Assembly (NCBI GenBank): GCA_025929005.1
Contig: JAICND010000008.1
Span: forward strand, 1-13,621
DNA length: 13,621 nucleotides
Source of the DNA: Acidimicrobiia bacterium
GTDB lineage: Bacteria > Actinomycetota > Acidimicrobiia > Spongiisociales > ZC4RG35
Direction of reading: 5' to 3'
Shown piece after piece: positions 1-6,523 of the stretch (position 1 is the first letter of the stretch; each line of letters opens with the position of its first letter). Below the pieces are notes generated by a model. That model was not told the DNA's origin. It saw only the letters and a list, made by a program, of their open reading frames with translations, and did no database searches. The position numbers were made by a program, and so were the translations under genes.

Positions 1-527
1 GGCGTCGAGTGGCGGTCAAGGCTCTCGGGCCGATCCTGGGAGGATCGCGCAATCTCACCGGAGCCGCCTTGCTGGGCGGTGGCGAGGTCATGGTGGTAGT
101 CGACCCGCACTACCTGGGTGAGCTGGCCCGCCGCAACGAGGCGTCCCCAGAACGCCGCCGCCGGGTACTCGTGGTCGATGACTCCGCCGGTGTTCGCCAA
201 CTCATCTCCGCCACCCTGTCGGCGCGGGGTTATGAAGTCGAAGTGGCGGGTAGCGCCAAGGAGGCGGTTCTGGCTGTTGCCACTGGGCGGTTCGACGTCC
301 TGGTGGTGGACTACGCCATGCCCCGCTCCAACGGGGTGGACCTGGTGCGGGCTCTGAGGGCAGGCAACATAACGATGCCGATCGTGATGGTTTCGGGCGT
401 CGCAACTCCGGACGAACAAGCAGCGGCTTGGGATGCCGGCGTCGATGCCTATCTCGAGAAGAGCGATCTCCGCCAGGGAGCCCTGGTGGCGACTCTGCGT
501 TCTCTTCTCGACGCCACCGATTCATGA
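1..527 (+). CDS. CheA-type hybrid sensor kinase, C-terminal fragment (end of CheW-like domain + receiver domain)
   Basis: This gene is cut by the left edge; the frame is open from base 3, so the GTG at 9 is probably internal. The first ~40 residues (VKALGPILGG, TGAALLGGGEVMVVVD) match the last strands of the CheW-like regulatory domain that ends CheA kinases, which typically read (V/I)xxLGxxLxxxxGxxGATILGDGxVxLILD. After a short charged linker comes a full receiver domain. Counting from the codon at 9, it has acidic pair D57-D58 (VLVVDDS), phospho-acceptor D101 (VVDYAMP), switch S129 (VSG) and K151 (YLEKSD). CheA with a C-terminal receiver is known from FrzE/PilL/ChpA-type systems for gliding, twitching or developmental control. 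A membrane histidine kinase follows after 6 bp, so both are probably one signalling operon. A plain response regulator is the alternative, but it would not explain the N-terminal segment. The kinase core lies outside the window. Confidence 0.8.
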   Translation, partial: RRVAVKALGPILGGSRNLTGAALLGGGEVMVVVDPHYLGELARRNEASPERRRRVLVVDDSAGVRQLISATLSARGYEVEVAGSAKEAVLAVATGRFDVLVVDYAMPRSNGVDLVRALRAGNITMPIVMVSGVATPDEQAAAWDAGVDAYLEKSDLRQGALVATLRSLLDATDS

Positions 528-533
528 GATGAT

Positions 534-1433
534 GTGACCGTGAGTCGCGTGGTTGACTCGGTGTACGACTGGATCGAATCGCTTCCCCCCTTCGTGTGGC
601 TGGGGTGCCTGTTTGTGACGGTGGCGGCCCTGGTTTGGAGCGTCAACCGGGTGCGAAAGGCGCGCGAGCGCGAGAGGGCAGCCCGCGAGGAAGCGAACGA
701 AGCCCGTCACATCAAGAACGACTTTGTTGCCATGGTGAGCCATGAGCTGCGGACACCCCTCACCTCCATCGCCGGATTCGCCGAGACTCTCACTCAAGGT
801 TGGAAGAACCTGTCGGATGCCGAGATCGCCGAGTTTCTTGGATACATCTCCAAGCAGTCGAGCTTCTTGGAGGATCTCGTGGAGGATGTACTGGTGATCC
901 CTCGTCTAGAGGCCGGTCGTCTTCGATTCCGGGTCGAGACGTTTGACCTCGGTTCCCTGGTCCACGAAGTAGCCAACATGCTGTTTCCACCCGGAGGGGT
1001 CCGCGAGGCCGCGGTGTCTTTGCCTGCCGGAGTCAGACTTCAGGCCGACCCCAAGCGAGTTCAGCAGGTGGTCCGCAACCTCCTGGAGAACGCCCGCAAA
1101 TACGGGGGAGACCAGGTCCTGGTTGAAGGTTTCGCTCACGGCGAGCAATACGTCCTGGTGGTGTCCGACAACGGACCCGGGGTCCCGGACTCCGCCGTCA
1201 ACAAGATCTTTGAACACTTTGAACAGCTCTCCAAGGGCGACTCGAGGTCTTCTTCGGGAATCGGCCTGGGTCTTCCGATCGCCCGGCGACTGGCCCGGGC
1301 CATGGGTGGGGATGTGTGGTACGAGCGCCGTTTTCCCACTGGAAGCCGTTTCTGCTTTTCGCTACCCGCCAAGGCGCCTGTGGGTGAGGAGTTCATCCCG
1401 GCCACTCCGGAGGCGCTCACCATCAGGCACTGA
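534..1433 (+). CDS. Membrane-anchored sensor histidine kinase (HisKA + HATPase_c)
   Basis: Two-component histidine kinase of 299 aa. One hydrophobic segment (about residues 20-37) is followed by a charged, probably coiled-coil stretch (40-60) and the HisKA dimerisation helix with H-box SHELRTP (H70, the expected phosphorylated His). The ATPase domain follows: N-box NLLENARKYG (from N182), G1 DNGPG (212-216), F-box region (IFEHFEQ) and G2 GIGLGL (242-247). All catalytic motifs are intact. There is no periplasmic or PAS-type sensor domain: about 19 residues precede the membrane helix, so the signal may be sensed in the membrane or through a partner. It starts 6 bp after the hybrid kinase, which suggests co-transcription and possibly phosphotransfer to that receiver domain (inference). 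The GTG at 534 is chosen; a GTG at 540 is an equally possible start with nearly the same product. Confidence 0.93.
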   Translation: MTVSRVVDSVYDWIESLPPFVWLGCLFVTVAALVWSVNRVRKARERERAAREEANEARHIKNDFVAMVSHELRTPLTSIAGFAETLTQGWKNLSDAEIAEFLGYISKQSSFLEDLVEDVLVIPRLEAGRLRFRVETFDLGSLVHEVANMLFPPGGVREAAVSLPAGVRLQADPKRVQQVVRNLLENARKYGGDQVLVEGFAHGEQYVLVVSDNGPGVPDSAVNKIFEHFEQLSKGDSRSSSGIGLGLPIARRLARAMGGDVWYERRFPTGSRFCFSLPAKAPVGEEFIPATPEALTIRH

Positions 1434-1449
1434 CCCCAAAGTTACCCGC

Positions 1450-1486
1450 TTGTGATTCGCTCACATGGAGCCGGTACCATGCCTAT
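1450..1486 (+). promoter_or_regulatory. Probable leaderless promoter of pcrA
   Basis: A TANNNT-type -10 hexamer, TACCAT (1475-1480), ends exactly 6 nt before the GTG start at 1487, so transcription would begin at or within a base or two of the start codon. No Shine-Dalgarno sequence lies between them. A weak -35, TTGTGA (1450-1455), sits 19 nt upstream, longer than ideal. The same 6-nt geometry recurs before lemA and the DUF169 gene. Confidence 0.5.
1451..1465. repeat. Perfect palindrome TGTGA-N5-TCACA in the pcrA promoter
   Basis: TGTGATTCGCTCACA is an inverted repeat with two perfect 5-base arms and a 5-base spacer. It overlaps the candidate -35 of pcrA. The arms equal the CRP/FNR-family half-sites (TGTGA/TCACA), but the CRP spacer is 6 rather than 5. 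It could be an operator for a dimeric regulator or a chance hairpin. No T-run follows, so it does not look like a terminator for the kinase gene. Confidence 0.35.
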
Positions 1487-3709
1487 GTGAACGCGGAGTG
1501 GTTTGCCGACGACCTTTTGGTGGACTCGCCTTTACTGACCGAGCTCAACCCGAGCCAGCGGGAGGCGGTGGCGGCGACCGAAGGTCCGGTGCTGGTGGTG
1601 GCGGGGGCGGGTTCAGGCAAGACCCGGGTGTTGACCTACCGGATCGCCCACCTGATACGCGACCTTGGTGTCGCCCCCGATTCGATCCTCGCCATCACGT
1701 TTACCAACAAAGCCGCCGACGAAATGCGGTCGCGGGTGGCTCATCTGGTGGGGAGGGCCACACGGTCGATGTGGGTGTCCACGTTCCACTCGGCTTGTGT
1801 GCGGATTCTGCGACGGGAAGCCCCCCGACTCGGCTATCGATCCGGGTTCACCATCTACGACGAGGACGACAGCCTGCGACTGCTGACCATCTGCGTCCGC
1901 GACCTCGATCTCGACCCCAGACGATTCCCTCCCAAGGCGATCAAAGCAGCCGTCAGCAAGGCCAAAAACGAGTTGATCGACTACGAGGCTTTCGCGTCGT
2001 CGGGTGACGGCTTCTATCACGAGCAGATCGCCGATGTCTACCGGCTCTATCAGCAGCGCCTGCTGGAAGCATCGGCCATGGACTTCGACGACCTGCTGAT
2101 GGTCACCGTCGAGCTGTTCGGCGCGTTTCCCGAGGTACTGGCCCTGTATCAGGACCGGTTTCGTTACGTCCTCGTCGACGAGTATCAGGACACCAACCGA
2201 GCCCAATACATCCTGGTCCGCCGGATCTCCGAGCAGCACCGCAACTTGTGCGTGGTGGGCGATGGCGACCAGAGTATTTACCGATGGCGGGGCGCCGACA
2301 TACGGAATATCAACGACTTCGAAAAGGACTTTCCCGATGCCAGGGTGGTAATCCTCGATCAGAACTATCGATCCACCGAAACCATCCTCAACGCCGCCAA
2401 CTCCGTCATTGCTCACAACCCGCGGCGAACCCCCAAGCGCCTGTGGAGCGATCGCGGGCCAGGGCTGCCAATTGTGCGTTTCGAGGGCGAAGACGAACAC
2501 GACGAGGCCGGATTTGTAGCCGACGAAGTTGAGCGACTGACCGACTCGGGATTCAACATGTCGGATGTGGCCGTGTTCTACCGCACCAATGCGCAGTCCC
2601 GGGTGATGGAAGACGTGTTCATGCGCCGCGGTATTCCCTATGTCGTTGTGGGGTCGGTCAAGTTCTACGAGCGGAAAGAAATCAAGGACGCCCTCGCCTA
2701 CCTTCGATCGATCACCAACCCCGACGACGCCGTTGCCCTCAAACGAATCATCAACGAGCCCAAGCGCGGCATCGGCGACACCACGATTGCCCACCTCGAC
2801 CGGTTCAGCCAGGACAACCACCTGACGTTTGGTGAGGGTCTGCGCCGCGCCGGAGAGGTCAGTCAGTTGACCGGCCGGGCCCAGAGGCAGGTTTTGGAGT
2901 TCGTCGGGCTGCTCGACCTGCTGGCGATGAAGGCCGATACCGCGGGGATTTCCGGTGCCGTCGACGCGGTCCTCCACGACACCGGAATCATGGCGGCCTT
3001 GGAGGCCGAGAAGACCATCGAGGCCCTGGGTCGGGTAGAGAACCTGCGGGAGCTGCTTTCCGTTGCCTCCGAGTTCGAGACAGCCAACCAGGGTGCGGTA
3101 ATCAACGGGGAGGAGTGGGACAACCTCGCGAATGTCGCCCGGGTCGAGCTCTTCCTCGAGACGGTCAGTCTCCAAAGCGAGGTCGATGAATTGGAGGAGG
3201 GCGCCGGGGCGATCACGCTGATGACTCTCCACAACGCCAAGGGCCTCGAGTTCCCGGCGGTTTTCCTGGTCGGAATGGAGGACGGCGTCTTCCCACATAT
3301 GCGAACCCTGGGTGACCCCGACGAACTGGAGGAGGAACGCCGGCTTTGCTACGTCGGGATAACCCGTGCTCAGGACCGGCTCTACCTCACGTCCGCCTGG
3401 AGCCGGATGCTCTTTGGAGGCACCAACTACAACCCACCCTCCCGTTTCCTCAAAGAGGTGCCGGCCAACCTCATGGAGAAAGCCGACAAGCGCCGGCGGG
3501 ACACGCGGGCCGAGACTCCTTGGGCCGGACGGGCCACGGTCGGCGCATCCGAGATCGGCCCCGGCGACCGGGTTCGCCATGACAAGTGGGGTCTGGGAAC
3601 GGTTCGCGAGGTGATCGGCAACGGTGACCGGGCCGAAGCCGAGGTGGTCTTCGATTCAGAGGGCAAGAAGCGCCTCTTGTTGGCGTGGGCCCCGCTGCAG
3701 CGAGTTTGA
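1487..3709 (+). CDS. pcrA: ATP-dependent DNA helicase PcrA/UvrD (SF1A, 3'-5')
   Basis: Superfamily 1A helicase of 740 aa that unwinds DNA in nucleotide-excision and mismatch-type repair and clears stalled polymerases and replication forks. Motifs run in the family order: Q-motif region LNPSQREAV (20-28), Walker A GAGSGKT (40-46), motif Ia TFTNKAADEM (71-80), Walker B/motif II DEYQDTN (231-237), motif III GDGDQSIYRWRGAD (258-271), motif IV QNYRST (292-297), motif V TLHNAKGLEF and motif VI GITRAQDRLYL. The C-terminus (GDRVRHDKWGLGTVREV and onward) is the Tudor-like module typical of PcrA/UvrD that contacts RNA polymerase or DNA. Length and domain set are complete. It has its own probable leaderless promoter, and its stop lies one base from that of the convergent transaldolase. 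In Actinobacteria the orthologue is often called uvrD1 and sits next to sucCD, as here. Confidence 0.97.
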   Translation: MNAEWFADDLLVDSPLLTELNPSQREAVAATEGPVLVVAGAGSGKTRVLTYRIAHLIRDLGVAPDSILAITFTNKAADEMRSRVAHLVGRATRSMWVSTFHSACVRILRREAPRLGYRSGFTIYDEDDSLRLLTICVRDLDLDPRRFPPKAIKAAVSKAKNELIDYEAFASSGDGFYHEQIADVYRLYQQRLLEASAMDFDDLLMVTVELFGAFPEVLALYQDRFRYVLVDEYQDTNRAQYILVRRISEQHRNLCVVGDGDQSIYRWRGADIRNINDFEKDFPDARVVILDQNYRSTETILNAANSVIAHNPRRTPKRLWSDRGPGLPIVRFEGEDEHDEAGFVADEVERLTDSGFNMSDVAVFYRTNAQSRVMEDVFMRRGIPYVVVGSVKFYERKEIKDALAYLRSITNPDDAVALKRIINEPKRGIGDTTIAHLDRFSQDNHLTFGEGLRRAGEVSQLTGRAQRQVLEFVGLLDLLAMKADTAGISGAVDAVLHDTGIMAALEAEKTIEALGRVENLRELLSVASEFETANQGAVINGEEWDNLANVARVELFLETVSLQSEVDELEEGAGAITLMTLHNAKGLEFPAVFLVGMEDGVFPHMRTLGDPDELEEERRLCYVGITRAQDRLYLTSAWSRMLFGGTNYNPPSRFLKEVPANLMEKADKRRRDTRAETPWAGRATVGASEIGPGDRVRHDKWGLGTVREVIGNGDRAEAEVVFDSEGKKRLLLAWAPLQRV

Positions 3710-3710
3710 G

Positions 3711-4814
3711 TTAGCTGCGCTTTCGGGCGATCTCGGCCAGCAAATCGTGCCAGGACTTGGAGAACTTCTCAACGCCCTCACGTTCGAGAACGTCGGTGAC
3801 ATCCTCCATGTCGATCCCGATGGAGGCGAGCCGCTCCAGGGTCTTGGCCGCGGCTTCCATCTCCATCACTCCGAAGGGGACCGGTAGTGCGAGCCCGTGG
3901 TCTTGATAGGCGTCGATGGTCTCCAGTGGCATCGTGTCGACGGTGTGTGGGGCGACCAGCTTCTCGACATACATCGTGTCGGGATAGGCCGGGTTCTTGG
4001 TGGAGGTCGAGGCCCACAAAGGCCGTTGCAACCGTCCGCCCTCCGCTCCCAGAGCCAGCCATCGATCGGAGCGAAATCGTCGTAGAAACAGTTCGTAGGC
4101 GCGGAGGGCGTTGGCGATGGCGGCGGTGCCCCGCATGGCCAGGGCGTCCTCAGTCCCGATGGCCTCCAGCCGCTGGTCGACCTCGGTGTCGACACGGGAC
4201 ACGAAGAACGAAGCCACCGAGTTGACGGTCTTGAGCCGTCCGCCCGCTGCCGCGAACTCTTCCAACCCGGCCTGGTAGGCCTCGATGATCTCCTCGTAGC
4301 GCTTGAGGGAAAAGATCAAGGTGACGTTGATCGAGATGCCCTCGGAGATGAGCTGGCGGATGGCGCCGACGCCTTCTTTGGTAGCAGGAACCTTCACGTA
4401 CAGATTGGGGCGATCGATCCGCTTGACCCACTCGCGGGCCTCTTCCACTGTCGCTTCGATGTCGCCGGCGAGCAACGGGCTGACCTCCACGGAGACATAT
4501 CCGTCTCCGCCATCGCTCCACTCCCAAATGGAACGGAGGATGTCACAGGCATCCTGGATGTCGGCGGTCATCAGGCCAACCGCTACCTCATCGTCCGAAT
4601 GCCCAGCCGCGACCAAGTCTTTGAAACGGCGGTCGTACTCATGACCCTTGCTGATGGCGTTGGCAAAGATCGTCGGGTTGGAGGTAACCCCGCTGACCGC
4701 GTCTTCAGTGACTCGACGGGTCAACTCGCCAGAATCGATCAGGGATCGGCTGATTTGATCCGACCACACGCTTTGTCCGGTTGCTGTCAGACCATGAAGC
4801 CGTGAATTGGGCAC
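3711..4814 (-). CDS. tal: Transaldolase
   Basis: Transaldolase of 367 aa, the non-oxidative pentose phosphate enzyme that moves a dihydroxyacetone unit from sedoheptulose-7-phosphate to glyceraldehyde-3-phosphate. Length and sequence fit the actinobacterial ~370-aa type. Visible landmarks are TSNPTIF (44-50), the Schiff-base lysine K141 in NLYVKVPAT, NVTLIFS (163-169), SFFVSRVDTEVD (202-213) and, near the C-terminus, PLWASTSTKNPAYPDTMY. The GTG start is supported by AAGGAG on the minus strand (4828-4823), 8 nt upstream. In many actinobacteria tal sits beside transketolase and glucose-6-phosphate dehydrogenase; here it stands alone, convergent with pcrA and divergent from the B12-subunit gene. 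All key residues are present. Confidence 0.96.
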   Translation of the reverse strand: MPNSRLHGLTATGQSVWSDQISRSLIDSGELTRRVTEDAVSGVTSNPTIFANAISKGHEYDRRFKDLVAAGHSDDEVAVGLMTADIQDACDILRSIWEWSDGGDGYVSVEVSPLLAGDIEATVEEAREWVKRIDRPNLYVKVPATKEGVGAIRQLISEGISINVTLIFSLKRYEEIIEAYQAGLEEFAAAGGRLKTVNSVASFFVSRVDTEVDQRLEAIGTEDALAMRGTAAIANALRAYELFLRRFRSDRWLALGAEGGRLQRPLWASTSTKNPAYPDTMYVEKLVAPHTVDTMPLETIDAYQDHGLALPVPFGVMEMEAAAKTLERLASIGIDMEDVTDVLEREGVEKFSKSWHDLLAEIARKRS

Positions 4815-4895
4815 TTTCCGGTCTCCTTGTAGTTCAACCGCTCAACTTAGCGGACCACCGGAGCGAGGTTTTACCGGTCATTAACCTGACTGTTC
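4815..4895. promoter_or_regulatory. Divergent promoter region between tal and the B12-subunit/sucCD operon
   Basis: This 81-bp gap holds the control signals of two divergent units. Toward tal (minus strand), a -10-like TAAGTT (4849-4844) precedes a short leader with the AAGGAG ribosome site (4828-4823). Toward the B12-subunit gene (plus), TAACCT (4882-4887) ends 8 nt before GTG 4896 with no ribosome site, suggesting a leaderless or nearly leaderless transcript. No good -35 is seen on either strand. An inverted repeat AGGTT (4866-4870) / AACCT (4883-4887), with 12 bases between the arms, overlaps the plus-strand -10 and could be an operator. Confidence 0.4.
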
Positions 4896-5303
4896 GTGCC
4901 AAGACGGATTCTCATCGCCAAGCCCGGGCTGGACGGCCACGATCGCGGCGCCAAAGTGATTGCCCGTGCATTGCGTGACGCCGGCAACGAAGTCATTTAC
5001 TCAGGTCTTCACCAGACTCCCGAGCAGATTGTGGCGACCGCCATCGATGAGGATGTTCAGGCCGTCGGTCTGTCCTCCCTGTCTGGCGCCCACATGAGCC
5101 TGTTTCCGAGGATCGTTTCGCTCCTGGCAGCGCAAGGCGCCGGAGATATCCTGGTGTTCGGTGGGGGCGTGATTCCCGAGGCTGACGCGGCCGCTCTCAA
5201 ACAGCTTGGGCTGGCGGCGATCTTTGGCCCCGGCACTCGGCTCGCCGAGATCACCGAGTGGGTCGCAACTAACGTCCCCGCCTCCACCACTCAAAACCCG
5301 TGA
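4896..5303 (+). CDS. Stand-alone cobalamin-binding subunit of an acyl-CoA mutase (methylmalonyl-CoA mutase C-terminal domain type)
   Basis: Small protein of 135 aa consisting only of the B12-binding Rossmann-like domain that ends methylmalonyl-CoA mutase. It shows the DxHxxG cobalamin motif as DGHDRG (13-18), with H15 the expected lower axial ligand to cobalt, then SSL (60-62) and GGG (89-91), the usual SxL and GGG contacts. Such separate small subunits pair with a catalytic large subunit encoded elsewhere, as in archaeal-type methylmalonyl-CoA mutase, isobutyryl-CoA mutase (IcmB) or 2-hydroxyisobutyryl-CoA mutase (HcmB). Sequence alone does not settle which. Its GTGA overlap with sucC, whose product consumes succinyl-CoA, favours methylmalonyl-CoA to succinyl-CoA, that is propionate or odd-chain/branched-chain catabolism (inference). 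The large subunit and the MeaB-type chaperone are not in the window. The GTG start places the first strand (RRILIAKPGLDGHD) exactly as in the family. Confidence 0.9.
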   Translation: MPRRILIAKPGLDGHDRGAKVIARALRDAGNEVIYSGLHQTPEQIVATAIDEDVQAVGLSSLSGAHMSLFPRIVSLLAAQGAGDILVFGGGVIPEADAAALKQLGLAAIFGPGTRLAEITEWVATNVPASTTQNP

Positions 5304-6523
5304 AGATCCACGAATACCAGGCCAAGCAGTTGATGGCCGCTCATGGCATTCCGGTTCCGCTGGGGAAGGTCGCCGTGTCGGTCGAAGCAGCCGTCGCCGC
5401 CGTGAGGCCGCTGGTTGAACAGAGTGGCAACCCGGTCGTGGTGGTCAAGTCCCAGATTCACGCTGGCGGGCGGGGGAAAGGCACCTTCAAGGAGCACCCT
5501 GACCTGCGCGGCGTCAACGTTGTCACGGCCGGGCTTCAGGGGGGTGTGGAGGCCACCGAAGCCGCTGTTGCCGACCTGGCCGAGAGGATGCTCGGCTCAA
5601 CGCTTGTCACCATTCAGACCGGGCCATCCGGAAAGCGCGTCAACCGGCTGTATGTGGAACAGGGCGTGAACATCGATCGCGAGCTCTACCTGGCCGTCCT
5701 TCTCGACCGTGCCCTGGCCCGAAACATCGTGATGGCCTCGACCGAGGGAGGCATGGACATCGAAAAGGTGGCCGAAGAGACACCCGACAAGATCCTCCGG
5801 GCCGAAGTCGATCCGGCCGTGGGTCTGGCCACCTTCCAGGCCAACGGCCTCGGATGGGGTCTGGGACTTGAGGGTCCTGCCCACACGGAATTCGTCCTCT
5901 TCGTCAAGACACTGACGGCGATGGCAACTCAGCTCGACACCGATTTGATTGAGATCAACCCTCTGGTCGTCACCAAGGAAGCAACGGTGATCGCTCTCGA
6001 CGGAAAGATGGGGTTTGACGACAACGCCCTCTACCGCCATCCCGATATAGCGAACATGAGGGACGAAACCGAAGAGGATCCCGCCGAGCTGGAAGCCAAA
6101 GAGACTGGTCTGTCGTACATCAAGCTCAACGGCACCATCGGCTGCATGGTCAACGGGGCTGGCCTGGCAATGTCAACGATGGACATCATCAAACACTTTG
6201 GGGGCGAACCCGCCAACTTCCTCGATGTGGGAGGTGGTGCCAACGCCGAGCAGGTGGCCGCAGCCATCCGCATCATCACCGCCGACCCCAATGTGAAAGG
6301 CATCTTCGTCAACATTTTCGGCGGGATTATGCGCTGCGACACGATCGCCGCCGGGATCATCAGCGGGGTCAAGGAAGTCGGATTGCCAGTACCGATGGTG
6401 GTGCGGCTCGAAGGTACCAACGTTGAACTCGGCAAGCAGATGCTCGATGAATCGGGACTAAATCTGGTTACTGCCACCGACATGAAAGAAGGCGCCCAGA
6501 AGATCGTCGAGCTGACGAGGTGA
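5300..6523 (+). CDS. sucC: Succinate-CoA ligase (ADP/GDP-forming), beta subunit
   Basis: Beta subunit of succinyl-CoA synthetase, 407 aa, which with SucD converts succinyl-CoA, NDP and phosphate to succinate, CoA and NTP in the TCA cycle. The ATP-grasp nucleotide-binding part starts MKIHEYQAKQLM and carries SQIHAGGRGKG (51-61). Metal-ligand positions correspond to N220 (EINPLV) and D234 (ALDGKM). The C-terminal CoA-ligase domain shows NGAGLAMSTMD, FLDVGGGAN, NIFGGIMRCD (339-348) and VRLEGTN. It is about 19 residues longer than E. coli SucC, mostly from an insertion after the glycine loop (about 62-80). The GTG start overlaps the B12-subunit stop as GTGA, and the SucC stop overlaps the sucD start the same way, so translational coupling is likely. 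SQIHAGGRGKG, TLVTIQTGP and NIFGGIMRCD resemble proteobacterial/Bacteroidota-type SucC more than the mycobacterial form. Confidence 0.96.
   Translation: MKIHEYQAKQLMAAHGIPVPLGKVAVSVEAAVAAVRPLVEQSGNPVVVVKSQIHAGGRGKGTFKEHPDLRGVNVVTAGLQGGVEATEAAVADLAERMLGSTLVTIQTGPSGKRVNRLYVEQGVNIDRELYLAVLLDRALARNIVMASTEGGMDIEKVAEETPDKILRAEVDPAVGLATFQANGLGWGLGLEGPAHTEFVLFVKTLTAMATQLDTDLIEINPLVVTKEATVIALDGKMGFDDNALYRHPDIANMRDETEEDPAELEAKETGLSYIKLNGTIGCMVNGAGLAMSTMDIIKHFGGEPANFLDVGGGANAEQVAAAIRIITADPNVKGIFVNIFGGIMRCDTIAAGIISGVKEVGLPVPMVVRLEGTNVELGKQMLDESGLNLVTATDMKEGAQKIVELTR

Noticed and set aside
1465..2007. 180-codon plus-strand frame starting just before pcrA
   Set aside because: Out of frame with pcrA, Gly/Arg/Pro-rich shadow of the helicase; no match to a family.
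1613..3580. 655-codon open frame on the minus strand opposite pcrA
   Set aside because: It mirrors a clear helicase gene, its composition is what high-GC third positions produce on the opposite strand, and it shows no domain motifs or ribosome site.
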